DNA of 64,000 nt, taken from the NCBI RefSeq assembly GCF_003633685.1, contig NZ_RBKT01000001.1, positions 2,914,001 through 2,978,000 on the forward strand. The letters are read 5' to 3'. Position 1 is the stretch's first letter; each line of letters starts with the position of its first letter. The notes below the pieces were generated by a model, which did not search any database, was not told the origin of the DNA, and saw only the letters and a program-made list of their open reading frames with translations. Below, piece after piece: positions 32,480 to 40,677 of this stretch. The DNA comes from Micromonospora pisi (GTDB taxonomy: Bacteria; Actinomycetota; Actinomycetes; Mycobacteriales; Micromonosporaceae). The position numbers and the translations under genes were made by a program.

Positions 32480-33490
32480 ATGACGGCACCCCTCCGCCGA
32501 TGGTTCACCCCTGCCCTGGCTCTGCTCACCGCTTCCCTCCTGCTGGTGCCGTTCTCCGCCGCGGCCCAGGCCGCGCCCGCCACGCCACCGGCGCCGGCCG
32601 AGTCCGACGGCCAGCTGTTGAGCGAGGTCCTGGAGCAGACCGGCCGCCGCTTCCTCGACGCCAAGGCCGCGCTCGAGGCGTCAAAGAAGCGCCAGGGGGT
32701 TCTCGCCGCCGAACTCCAGAAGGCCGAGGCCCAGATCGAGGAGTTGACCCCACAGGTCACCGAGATCGCCACCCGCACCTACCGGACCGGAAAGCTCGGT
32801 GCGGTCTCGGTGCTGCTCAACAGCGCGTCACCGGACTCGTTCCTCCAACGGGCGGTCGCGCTCGACGAGATGAACGCGGTCAACGACCAGAAACTGCACG
32901 AACTCAACGCCGCTCGCGAACTGGCCGACCGTGCCAAGGCCCTGGCCGATGCCGAGGTCAAGGAGCAGGAGAAGCAGCAGGCCGTGATCGCCCGACAGAA
33001 GTCGGACGCCGAAAAGGCGTTCGCCCTGGTCGGCGGCAAAAAACTGACCAACGGCCTGGTCAGTGCCACCTCGGCGGTGGCCGCACCGGCACCGCGTACG
33101 GCCAGCGGTGGCTGGCCGAAGGAGTCGTGCAGCAAGAACGACCCGACCACCAGCGGCTGCATCACCCCGCGCACGCTGCACGCGTACAACGAGGTGAAGA
33201 AGGCCGGCTTCAACCTCTTCGTCGGCTGTCACCGCAACGGGGGGCCGTTCGAGCACCCCAAGGGCCGGGCCTGCGACTGGTCGCTGCTGAAGAGCGGCTT
33301 CGCCCCCGCGAGCACCAACGCGCAGAGGTTGTACGGCAACAACCTGACCGCGTTCCTGGTCCGCAACGCGGATCGCCTCGGCATCCTCTACGTGATCTGG
33401 TACAGGCAGATCTGGTTCCCGGCGACCGGCTGGCAGTCGTACAGCGGTGAGAGTGACCACACCGACCACGTACACATGTCCATGCTCTGA
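32480..33490 (+). CDS. Riboswitch-controlled secreted cell-wall hydrolase-like protein
   Basis: A 336-residue exported protein. Signal peptide about 1-32 (ends AQAAPA). Residues 45-190 form a long coiled coil, as in NlpC/P60-type (RipA-like) hydrolases. Instead of an NlpC/P60 domain, the C-terminal part (about 210-336) carries a distinct conserved domain with GPFEHPKGRACDWS and YSGESDHTDHVHMSML, whose His/Asp pattern resembles M15-type zinc peptidases (ARB_07466-like). It may cleave or bind peptidoglycan crosslinks. GGAAGGA precedes the ATG. The upstream c-di-AMP riboswitch ties it to osmotic and cell-wall control. A terminator follows. Confidence 0.82.
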   Translation: MTAPLRRWFTPALALLTASLLLVPFSAAAQAAPATPPAPAESDGQLLSEVLEQTGRRFLDAKAALEASKKRQGVLAAELQKAEAQIEELTPQVTEIATRTYRTGKLGAVSVLLNSASPDSFLQRAVALDEMNAVNDQKLHELNAARELADRAKALADAEVKEQEKQQAVIARQKSDAEKAFALVGGKKLTNGLVSATSAVAAPAPRTASGGWPKESCSKNDPTTSGCITPRTLHAYNEVKKAGFNLFVGCHRNGGPFEHPKGRACDWSLLKSGFAPASTNAQRLYGNNLTAFLVRNADRLGILYVIWYRQIWFPATGWQSYSGESDHTDHVHMSML

Positions 33491-33516
33491 TCCGACGCCC
33501 GGTCGACCCACGGCAC

Positions 33517-33556
33517 CAGGCCCCCGCCCAGCCACGAAGCTGGGGACGGGGGCCTG
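33517..33556. terminator. Terminator after the riboswitch-controlled gene
   Basis: A long hairpin, CAGGCCCCCGCCCAGC / GCTGGGGACGGGGGCCTG, with a 6-nt loop and one bulge region, 27 bp after the stop codon. Confidence 0.75.
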
Positions 33557-33749
33557 AGCCGTTCACCGGTGACGGTGGTCACGGACAGCCCAGTGATCAG
33601 CGACGATGGGTGCACCTGGGACACCCTGGCGGGCGCCACCGGAAGGTGAGTACCGGACTTACGTGACGGCCGGGCTGATTCCCCCGCCCGGTTTCTCCCC
33701 CGCCCGACAAGCCAGGATGACACGTCAGCCTGGCCAGTATCATGGTCAG

Positions 33750-34292
33750 GTGGCAACGACCGGGGAACGATGGCTCGACGAGCGGGAGCAGCGCGCCTGG
33801 CGTTCGTTCATCACCATGCAGATGGAGTTGCACAACCGGCTCGGCCGCCAACTCCTCGCCGATGCCGGCCTCTCCGAGACCGACTACGCCGTCCTGGTGC
33901 ACCTCAGCGAAGCGCCCGAGGGCCGGCTGCGGATTTTCCAGCTTCGGGCGCACCTGGAGTGGGAGAAGACCCGACTCACCCACCACCTGGGGCGGATGGC
34001 CCGGCGTGGGCTGGTCGAGCGGGAGCCCTGCCTGACCGACCCCCGGGGCGCGTTCATCCGGATCACCGAAGCCGGCCGGGAGGCCATCATCTCGGCGGCG
34101 CCCAAACACGTCGCGAACGTCCGTCGCTGGGTGATCGACGTGCTCACCCCCGAGCAGCTGGACGTACTCGCCGAGATTTCCGACAAGGTGCGCGCCGGGT
34201 TCCACAAGGACGTCTGCCCGCCGGTGAAGGCCGAGCCGTGCGACGCGGAGTCGGCCGACTGCCCGACCGACACCGCCTCGCACGACGTCTAG
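33750..34292 (+). CDS. MarR family transcriptional regulator
   Basis: A 180-residue winged-helix regulator. The recognition helix is in LRAHLEWEKTRLTHHLGRMA, and the wing reads REPCLTDPRGAFIRITEAG with Asp-x-Arg. The C-terminus has three cysteines and an acidic tail (KAEPCDAESADCPTD), unusual for MarR and possibly a redox switch. The GTG at 33750 is chosen at the start of homology; ATG 33717 is an in-frame alternative and the frame is open to 33606. It stands alone, convergent with the lipoprotein gene. The target is unknown. Confidence 0.82.
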   Translation: MATTGERWLDEREQRAWRSFITMQMELHNRLGRQLLADAGLSETDYAVLVHLSEAPEGRLRIFQLRAHLEWEKTRLTHHLGRMARRGLVEREPCLTDPRGAFIRITEAGREAIISAAPKHVANVRRWVIDVLTPEQLDVLAEISDKVRAGFHKDVCPPVKAEPCDAESADCPTDTASHDV

Positions 34293-34343
34293 GTTCTGTC
34301 TCACGGGTCTGGCCCAACCGGCCTGGACAGCCGGGGCCACCGG

Positions 34344-35030
34344 TCAGGCGCGGTTGAGCACCCAGGTCAGGCCGCCAGCATCCTTCGGGGTCAGGGTCAG
34401 CGTGTTCCCGCCGCACTGGTAACGCCCGGCACCGAGCAGTGGCTGGATGTCGACCACGTCGGCGCTGCGGGTGGCGCCGTCGCCGACGTACTCGGCGATC
34501 CGGACGTTGTCGAAGAGCTTTGCCGGCGCCGGTTCGGTCAGCTCGACGGTGACCCGGGTGTCGCCCCATTGCAGCGGCGGGATCGGGGCCCAGTCACCGG
34601 CCGTGCCGCCGGTCCCCCCGGTGCTCACCGTGCCGTTGGCCTGCCCCGCGTAGCTGAACCGGCCGGCGACCTTGGCATCGCCGAGCTGCGCGTTGAAGCT
34701 CACCGGACGCATCCCGGCGAAGTCCACCGTCGTCGCACCGGTCGGGCCGACCTTCACCAGAACTCCGTCCCCGCCGCTGATGCTCGCGCTGGCCAGGGCT
34801 CCACCGGTCTGTCCGGCGGCGGAGGTGGTCCGCCAGTCACCGGTCACGCAGGACGCCACCGGACCGGCGGACGGCGGGGAGGCACCCGCGCTGCCGGTCG
34901 GTGCCGCGCTGCCCGTAGCGGCGCTCGGGTTCGGGGTGGCCATGCCCACCACCGATCCCTCACCGCAGCCGGCTACGGCCAGGCCGAGCCCGGCCAGCGT
35001 CGCGACCGTCGCTATCGCCGATGTACGCAT
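34344..35030 (-). CDS. Exported lipoprotein of unknown function
   Basis: A 228-residue lipoprotein. The signal ends in the lipobox LAVAGC (Cys near 22), followed by a Ser/Ala/Pro-rich linker (about 25-60). The mature domain (about 62-228) is beta-rich with two cysteines (ASCVTGDW and YQCGGNTL), which probably form a disulphide between the two ends. CVTGDWRTT looks like the start of a lipocalin-like barrel. AGGAGG precedes the ATG at 35030. No partner genes are evident; the MarR gene is convergent. Function unknown. Confidence 0.75.
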   Translation of the reverse strand: MRTSAIATVATLAGLGLAVAGCGEGSVVGMATPNPSAATGSAAPTGSAGASPPSAGPVASCVTGDWRTTSAAGQTGGALASASISGGDGVLVKVGPTGATTVDFAGMRPVSFNAQLGDAKVAGRFSYAGQANGTVSTGGTGGTAGDWAPIPPLQWGDTRVTVELTEPAPAKLFDNVRIAEYVGDGATRSADVVDIQPLLGAGRYQCGGNTLTLTPKDAGGLTWVLNRA

Positions 35031-35172
35031 CGATCCTCCTCGGAGTCGGGGCGGCGGGGTCCGTACACCCGCCGGGGCGGGCGGCACGGGAAATCCGCCC
35101 ACCCGTCCTGCTACCCCGAACCGGACATCGACCAAACCGGGGGCCGACGCCAGTGAAGATCGAAAACCGGGC

Positions 35173-36459
35173 TCAGGTCCCGGCCGGGTACGTCTCCAGC
35201 TCGCCCGGCTCGGCGTTCGCCGGCAGCTCGTGCAGGGCGGTGGTCTGGTCGCACCAGATGAACCCGTCGTACCGTTCGGCCAACCGGGTCGGTACGTAGT
35301 TGCCCCACTCCTCGAACGACGGGTCGTAGACCACCCCGATGGCCCGGTGCTCGGCCGGCTCGTTCAACCAGGCCGGCCGGTCGCCGTGGGCGAGTACGAG
35401 CAGCGCCCGTTCCGGCAGCATGCGGTGCAGCCGTTCCTCGATCGAGCCGGGTCGGGCCGGCGGCACCGTCATGATCTCCGCCGGGGCGCCCCAGCGCGGG
35501 GCGGCGACCACGCTGCCCTGGTAGCCGCCGAAGCCGATCAGGGCCACCGCCTCGGCTCCGTGCCGTTCGCGGGCGAGCTGACCGATGTTGATCATGCCGG
35601 CGTCGGCCATGTCGGTGGCCCGTGCGTCACCGATGTGGGTGTTGTGCGCCCAGACCACCGCCCGGGTGTCCGGACCGTACCGGTCCAGCAGCCGGTCCAG
35701 GGTGTCGGCCATATGGATGTCGCGGATGTTCCAGGACTGGGGCCCGCCCGCCACCATGGCCCGGTAGTACCGTTCCGCCCCGGCCACCACCTCGGCGTTC
35801 TGCCAGGCCGCGAAGCGGTCGGCCCCACTGGTCGGCTCCCCACCCGTCGCCGCCCCGTCGGTGGTCGCGCGGGCACGGATCGCGCCGAGCAGCCGGACCA
35901 CCTCGTCCTCGCAACTGGCCGAGACGAACCTGCTGGCCAGCCCGTACTCCTCGACCTGCTGCCCGTACGGTTCGAAACACCGGTACGCCTCGCGCGCGGC
36001 GGCCAGCGCCTCCTGGTCGTCGTCACCCAGATATTCGAAGATCGCGTGCATCGACTCCCAGAGGGAGTAGACGTCGAGGCCGTGGAAACCGACCCGGTCC
36101 GACTCCGGCCGTTCCAGGTTCCAGGCACGCAGCCAACGGCAGAACCGGGCCACCTCCGCGTTCGCCCACATCCAGGTCGGCCAACGCTCGAACCGCTCCA
36201 GTGCGAGCTGCGGGTCGGAGTCACCACCTGGCGCGGAGATCACCGACTGGTGCACCCGGTCGCAGTCCGGCCAGTCGCCCTCGACCGCGACGAAGTTGAA
36301 CCCGCACTCGACGATCAGCCGGCGGGTCAACTGCTCACGCAGCCGGTAGTAGTCGTACCCGCCGTGGCTCGCCTCGCCGAGCATCACCACCCGGGCACGG
36401 CTGGCCAACCCCAGCAGCGGATCGAAGTCGCCCGGTCCCCCGAGCCGGTGCACCTGCAT
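35173..36459 (-). CDS. Erythromycin esterase family protein (2)
   Basis: A 428-residue enzyme of the erythromycin esterase superfamily. The core has VVMLGEASHGGYDYYRLREQ (about 25-44), FVAVEGDWPDC, FHGLDVYSLWESM, then VVWAHNTHIGDARATDM, which carries the catalytic-type His. This version (with 'GEASHG', 'EGDWPD') corresponds to the widespread actinomycete subgroup that is sometimes fused to phosphoribosyltransferases; no fusion here. True erythromycin hydrolysis is unproven. The ATG at 36459 is chosen; the frame is open to 37152. It follows a small membrane-protein gene (9-bp gap) and the erm-like gene in the same direction. Confidence 0.82.
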   Translation of the reverse strand: MQVHRLGGPGDFDPLLGLASRARVVMLGEASHGGYDYYRLREQLTRRLIVECGFNFVAVEGDWPDCDRVHQSVISAPGGDSDPQLALERFERWPTWMWANAEVARFCRWLRAWNLERPESDRVGFHGLDVYSLWESMHAIFEYLGDDDQEALAAAREAYRCFEPYGQQVEEYGLASRFVSASCEDEVVRLLGAIRARATTDGAATGGEPTSGADRFAAWQNAEVVAGAERYYRAMVAGGPQSWNIRDIHMADTLDRLLDRYGPDTRAVVWAHNTHIGDARATDMADAGMINIGQLARERHGAEAVALIGFGGYQGSVVAAPRWGAPAEIMTVPPARPGSIEERLHRMLPERALLVLAHGDRPAWLNEPAEHRAIGVVYDPSFEEWGNYVPTRLAERYDGFIWCDQTTALHELPANAEPGELETYPAGT

Positions 36460-36467
36460 GCCCGGGG

Positions 36468-36887
36468 CTACCCCGCCGACCGGGTATGAAACCGCCCCGT
36501 TCCGGCCACCGACCCGGGCCGGGAGCGCCGGACCCATCCCAGAGCCGTTCCGAGGAGCACGGCGACGACCAGCAGCAGGAGGTAGCCGGCGCTCCGAGCG
36601 CCGTGCCAGTGCAGCTCGCCGTACCGGTCGAGCAGGAACCCGCTGAAGCAGAGGAAACCGAGCAGGCCAACCACGAGACTCGCCCGCAGATCGGATACGA
36701 CCAGGGCGAAACCGACGACCGCCAGCACTATCACCAGCAGCCGGGCCAACGGCGCGGAGACGGGGAACAGCGCGGCAGCCAGACAGGTCGCGGCGACGAC
36801 CAGCGTCGCTCCACCGCCGATCCGAATGCCGAACGGTGCCGGCGGGACCCCGGGACGACCTGTCCGGCCACCGTGCTCCAGGTCCAT
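36468..36887 (-). CDS. Small four-helix membrane protein
   Basis: A 139-residue integral membrane protein with four predicted helices between about 28 and 125. A short loop, LDRYGELHWHGARSAG, with a His-x-His pair lies between helices 3 and 4. The arrangement recalls the DUF4118 (KdpD-like) membrane block without kinase domains, but I am not certain. GGAAGGAG precedes ATG 36887. Its stop is 9 bp before the second erythromycin esterase, so the two are probably co-transcribed. Confidence 0.65.
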   Translation of the reverse strand: MDLEHGGRTGRPGVPPAPFGIRIGGGATLVVAATCLAAALFPVSAPLARLLVIVLAVVGFALVVSDLRASLVVGLLGFLCFSGFLLDRYGELHWHGARSAGYLLLLVVAVLLGTALGWVRRSRPGSVAGTGRFHTRSAG

Positions 36888-37044
36888 CGCCGCTCCTTCC
36901 GTTTCCCCCCGGGCCACCGCGCACGGCGGCCCCGAAGGACGAGTGAAGCGCGGGAGTACGCCCTGGCGGCAGCCGCTTTGACGAGTGCCTTACGCCGGCC
37001 GTCACGATCTCTACGGGACCTTGACGGCCGGCGCTCCGGTGCCC

Positions 37045-37119
37045 GGTCAGCCGGTACGCGGTCAATCGGTACGCGGTCAACCGGTACCCGGTCAATCGGT
37101 ACGCGGTCGGTCCGGTGCC
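37045..37119. repeat. 15-bp tandem repeat at the 3' end of the erm-like gene
   Basis: Four units of GGTCAATCGGTACGC-like sequence (37045-37104) plus a degenerate fifth (37105-37119). The erm-like stop codon lies in the fourth unit, and each further unit repeats an in-frame stop on the minus strand, so changes in copy number would not extend the protein. Confidence 0.85.
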
Positions 37120-37937
37120 ACGGGCTGCAGGAGGCGGAACAGGGTGAGCCACTGCTCCGGCCAGACGTACCCGACCGGGGTGTCGGCGGCCAGCCGGATC
37201 GCCCGGAACGCGCCGTCCAGACGGGCCCGGGGATAACGCCGGCGCAACGACCCGTACAGCGAACCGCCCTCACCCACGAAGCCGAGTTCGACCAGTTTCC
37301 GGTAGTCGGGCAGCAGCGCCGGGGGCAGCAGCGGCTCGACCCGCCGGTCCAGGCAGAGGATGCCGGCATCGACCCGGGGCACCGGACGGAACGCCGACCG
37401 GTGCACCCGTCCACCCAGCCGCCACCGAATGGACGGCCAGGTCAGCACGGTGAGCCGACTCCACCGGCCGTAGTCGCCGGTGCGCTTGCGCGCGTACTCC
37501 AGTTGGGTGAGCAGTGTCGCCGAGGTGAGCGACCGGGCCCCCAGGCACCACTCGACCACCCGGGCGGTCAACGCCCACGGGATGTTCGCCACCACGGCGA
37601 ACGGCTCCGCCGGTGCCCGCGCGGCGAGGAAGTCCTCGGCCCGGCAGGTGACGTTGCCGAACGGGGCACAGGCGTCGGCGAGCGCACCGGTCAACTCCGG
37701 GTCGATCTCGTACGCGAGCACCCGCGCACACCGCGCGGCCAGCGCCCGGGTCAGCGCTCCCCGCCCGGCGCCGGCCTCGACGACCAGGTCGCCCGGCCCG
37801 AGCCCGGCGGAGCGCACGATCCGCTCGATCGCCTCGGCGTCGTGCAGGAAATTCTGGGAAAGTACGCGACGGGACCGGTCGCGCTCGGTCTTCGGAATTG
37901 GTCCGGGAAATCCATTGACGGGTTGGCGAGGTGCCAC
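37092..37937 (-). CDS. 23S rRNA adenine N6-methyltransferase, Erm type
   Basis: A 281-residue Erm/KsgA-fold enzyme, expected to methylate A2058 of 23S rRNA and give macrolide-lincosamide-streptogramin B resistance. SQNFLHDAEAIERIVRSAGL is the Erm N-terminal motif, SAM motif I is VVEAGAGRGALTRAL, and motif IV is VVANIPWAL, with Trp where NIPY/F is usual. The C-terminal RNA-binding lobe has FRPVPRVDAGILCLDRR. KsgA-type housekeeping identity is less likely, given the Erm-like N-terminus and C-terminus. GTG 37937 is chosen (AAGGAC upstream); GTG 37997 is an alternative. The 3' end overlaps a tandem repeat. No leader-peptide attenuator was identified. Confidence 0.85.
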   Translation of the reverse strand: MAPRQPVNGFPGPIPKTERDRSRRVLSQNFLHDAEAIERIVRSAGLGPGDLVVEAGAGRGALTRALAARCARVLAYEIDPELTGALADACAPFGNVTCRAEDFLAARAPAEPFAVVANIPWALTARVVEWCLGARSLTSATLLTQLEYARKRTGDYGRWSRLTVLTWPSIRWRLGGRVHRSAFRPVPRVDAGILCLDRRVEPLLPPALLPDYRKLVELGFVGEGGSLYGSLRRRYPRARLDGAFRAIRLAADTPVGYVWPEQWLTLFRLLQPVAPDRPRTD

Positions 37938-38336
37938 AGCCGGTGTCCTTGTCTGCCGCGCCGGTGGATACCGGGCGGCGATCCGGACAGGCAACACGAG
38001 TCGGGGCCTGTCCGAGCGGGATCTGGACTCGGGTGGCCCTGGACGTGCGCGGCGGACGCGGCGCGCGAAACGACGATCAGACGTACGACGATCAGCCGGC
38101 GGTGGGCGCGTCCTGGCAGGCCAGGGCGGTACGCCGGACTCGCGGACGGGGCGCCAGCAACGGGCCCCACGCGGCCGACGAGGCGGCCACGTTGATCAGG
38201 GCGTGCGTCGTCATCATGCACATGTCGGTGAGGCTAACCAGGGGCAGCACGACGAACAACCGGTTTCCGCCGGCCCCACCGCCCTCGCGGGCGCGCACCG
38301 GGCCGGCTGGGCGGCCGGCAGCCGCCCGCTGGACCG
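37938..38336. other. Intergenic stretch between erm-like and oxidoreductase genes
   Basis: About 400 bp. A minus-strand open frame (38092-38430) ending NVAASSAAWGPLLAPRP is possible but lacks a ribosome site and overlaps the oxidoreductase 3' end. The region likely holds the erm-like promoter and leader. No clear hairpin pair of an Erm attenuator was found by eye. Confidence 0.4.
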
Positions 38337-39242
38337 TCAGCCGGGCAGGCGGACCGTACGCCCCTGCCGGCGGGCCGCCTCGGCCGCGTCGAGTACGGCC
38401 ACCACCTCGCGGCCGAACCGGACGTCGCACTGGTGGTCCCGGGCCCCCGAGTCGACCGCCTCGGTGAGCTGGTCCAGCGCCAGGGAGAGCGCCTGCACCG
38501 CGGTGCCGTCACCGCGCGGCACGCTCTCGATGCCGTTCTCGCCGTAGAAGACGAAATCGAACGCCCGAGCCGAGGGTGACGCGTTCAGGGTCAACGAGAG
38601 AGTGCTGGTGGCGCCCCCGACGTGCGACAACAGCAGGTGCACGGTGTCCCGGGGGCCGTTCATGGCGGCCACCTGGGTCACCCGGCCAAGCACCGGCACG
38701 ATGATCGACAGTGCGTGCGGCCCGATGTCCCAGAGCCCGCCCCGCTCCCGTCGCCAGGGCGAGGCACCATACGGGTTGCCCGGCTCGAAGATCGAGGCGT
38801 ACATGGTGGCGCGGGCGCCGTACCAGCCCCCGGCGGCGGCGGTCGAAGCGAGGAAGCCGGCCACGTTCGCGTGGAACCGGTTGGTGAAGAAGACCAGCGA
38901 GGCGACCCCGGCGCGGGCGGTCGCGCTCACCACCCGTTCGGCGTCGGGCAGGCTCAGCGACAACGGCTTGTCCAGCAGCAGGTGCTTTCCGGCGTTCGCG
39001 GCCTGGACCGCGATGTCGGCCTGGATGTCCGGCGGCAGTGCGACCGCCACCGCGTCCACCATTTCGATCAACTTCTCGACGTCGTCGAAGGCCGGTACGC
39101 CGTACCGCTGTCCCAGCGCTTTGGCCTTGTCCGGGTCACGTCCCCAGATGCCGGCAAGCTGCGCCTTCGGGTGCGCGGTGAGTGCCGCCGCGTGCGTCTC
39201 GGCGGCCCAGTGCCCCGTGCCGAACAACCCGAACCGTTGCAA
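38337..39242 (-). CDS. Gfo/Idh/MocA family oxidoreductase
   Basis: A 301-residue NAD(P)-dependent sugar or cyclitol dehydrogenase-like protein. The N-terminal Rossmann fold is RFGLFGTGHWAAETHAAALT, the conserved KPLSLSL (family EKP motif as DKP) is in LLLDKPLSLSLPDAERV, and the C-terminal substrate domain includes RERGGLWDIGPHALSI with the conserved GGxxxDxGxH-type signature. The TTG start at 39242 is supported by AGGAGAGGAG just upstream and the immediate start of the Rossmann strand. Substrate unknown. A dispersed palindrome lies upstream. Confidence 0.88.
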   Translation of the reverse strand: MQRFGLFGTGHWAAETHAAALTAHPKAQLAGIWGRDPDKAKALGQRYGVPAFDDVEKLIEMVDAVAVALPPDIQADIAVQAANAGKHLLLDKPLSLSLPDAERVVSATARAGVASLVFFTNRFHANVAGFLASTAAAGGWYGARATMYASIFEPGNPYGASPWRRERGGLWDIGPHALSIIVPVLGRVTQVAAMNGPRDTVHLLLSHVGGATSTLSLTLNASPSARAFDFVFYGENGIESVPRGDGTAVQALSLALDQLTEAVDSGARDHQCDVRFGREVVAVLDAAEAARRQGRTVRLPG

Positions 39243-39355
39243 CGCCGGCTCCTCTCCTCGCCCCGCCAGCCTGGCGGTGTCCCCGCCCGGTTCCGCCGGC
39301 CACCCTGGTTAACCTAGCGCCTCCCCCGGCCCCGAACACCCCACCCCGACCCGGA

Positions 39356-39403
39356 AGGAAGGGCCCCTTGTTATCGCTTTCCGATGTACAAGGGGCCCTT
39401 CCT
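39356..39403. repeat. Dispersed long palindrome, copy 1
   Basis: Perfect 16-bp arms AGGAAGGGCCCCTTGT / ACAAGGGGCCCTTCCT with a 16-nt loop that itself can pair (ATCG...CGAT). The arm overlaps the stop codon of the coiled-coil membrane gene. Related copies lie at 46141, 55251 and 60381. Confidence 0.9.
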
Positions 39404-40121
39404 AACCTCGACGGCGCAGGAAGCGGCGGCGGCGGGCGGTGTACCGCTCCACCACGAACAGGGCCTCGTCGGCTTCGGCGGCGGACTCGGCCGCCTCGTC
39501 GACCAGCGCCTCGGCGGCCACCTCGGCGACCCGGGCCGCCTGCTCCGCGCGGCGTACCCCGGCGGCGGCCCGGTCGTGCGCCCGCCGGGCCGCGGCCTGC
39601 TCGATCCGGCGCTGTTCGGCAACCCGCTCCCGCTCCTCCTGGGCCGGGTCCCAGTCACCGGAGCGCCGGAACACCTCCCGTAACTCCTGCACCGAGATGT
39701 CGCCGCGCCGGTACGCCGAGAGCGCCGCCCGGGCCACCGCCCGTTCGCGGTCCGCTCCCCCGGTCTCGTCCCGCTCGGTCACCCGGGCCGCCTGGCGCCC
39801 AACGGAAGCCGCCTGCCAGGCCAGGTCGTACGCCTGCTCAGCAGCCTCCTGGGCGGCCCAGGCCAGGTCTCGGGCCTGCTCTGCCACGGCCACCTCGGCA
39901 CGGGCCAGAACCGCCCGCTCGGCCGCTCCGGCGGCGTCGATCCCCACCTGGGCGGCGTGCACGGCCAACTCGTCGGCCTCCGCGCGCAACTGCTCCAGAT
40001 CCGGGCGGGGCGTACGGGCGCGGTCGGTCATCACCGCGAGTCCGAGCAGGGCGAGCACGACAAAACCACCGGCCATCAGCAACGCCCACACGCCCGTCGC
40101 GCCCACCGCCGCACTCCCCAC
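39402..40121 (-). CDS. Membrane-anchored coiled-coil protein
   Basis: A 239-residue protein. One N-terminal transmembrane helix (about 10-30) is followed by long Ala/Glu/Arg-rich helices (about 40-240) with heptad character, interrupted by YRRGDISVQELREVFRRSGD. Not assigned to a named family. The GTG at 40121 is chosen just before the membrane helix; the frame is open to 40217. Its stop codon lies in the arm of palindrome copy 1, which could serve as its terminator. Divergent from two small membrane-protein genes. A cell-envelope or cytoskeletal role is possible but unsupported. Confidence 0.65.
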   Translation of the reverse strand: MGSAAVGATGVWALLMAGGFVVLALLGLAVMTDRARTPRPDLEQLRAEADELAVHAAQVGIDAAGAAERAVLARAEVAVAEQARDLAWAAQEAAEQAYDLAWQAASVGRQAARVTERDETGGADRERAVARAALSAYRRGDISVQELREVFRRSGDWDPAQEERERVAEQRRIEQAAARRAHDRAAAGVRRAEQAARVAEVAAEALVDEAAESAAEADEALFVVERYTARRRRFLRRRG

Positions 40122-40311
40122 GGTCCGCGTCGCCCAGCGGAGCCCGACCGGAGCCGCGAGGGTCCGGTCGGGTCCATGAAGCCCGGGCCATGGCGCGCGG
40201 CCCGGGACCGACCGCACCCGATGATAGACGCGTGTTGATGGCGTGACCAGCGGTGACGGTTGACCGGTGGCCAGGTCGGGGGCGTCGGGAGCCGCTCACT
40301 AGGCTGTCCAC

Positions 40312-40677
40312 GTGAACGGCTCCCTGGTGACGGTGACGATCGTGCTCTCGCTCGTACTCGCGGCTTGGAGCCTGATCACGACGGTGCGCAACCGGCCCCC
40401 GGACCTGACCCACCTGGTCGGCCTGGCGATCGTGGAGGCGAGCCTGCTCGTCCTCGCCGGCCTGGCGCTCGCCGCGTGGGTCGGTGGTGAGCACCCCGCC
40501 GAGCCGGGCACCTTCTTCGGCTACCTGGTCACCCTGGTCTGTCTTCCGCCGCTGGCCGGGGTGCTGGCCCGGATGGAGCCGACCCGCTGGGGTTCGGTGA
40601 TCGTGACCGTGGTCTGCCTGGTCATCCCGGTCGTGGTGGTACGGCTGCAACAGACATGGGAGGTGACCGGTGGCTGA
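40312..40677 (+). CDS. Small four-helix membrane protein
   Basis: A 121-residue integral membrane protein with four predicted helices (about 5-24, 36-58, 66-86, 92-112) and a short loop WVGGEHPAEPGT. Resembles uncharacterised actinomycete membrane proteins; no functional motif. The GTG start precedes the first helix immediately. Its 3' end overlaps the next gene by 8 bp, so they form an operon. Confidence 0.75.
   Translation: MNGSLVTVTIVLSLVLAAWSLITTVRNRPPDLTHLVGLAIVEASLLVLAGLALAAWVGGEHPAEPGTFFGYLVTLVCLPPLAGVLARMEPTRWGSVIVTVVCLVIPVVVVRLQQTWEVTGG

Noticed and set aside
37045-37119. CRISPR-like short repeats
   Set aside because: Units are contiguous 15-mers without spacers; a tandem repeat, not a CRISPR array. 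No cas genes were found in the window.
38092-38430. 112-codon minus-strand frame
   Set aside because: Overlaps the oxidoreductase 3' end, Arg/Gly-rich first half, no ribosome site; possible short C-terminal peptide but unsupported.
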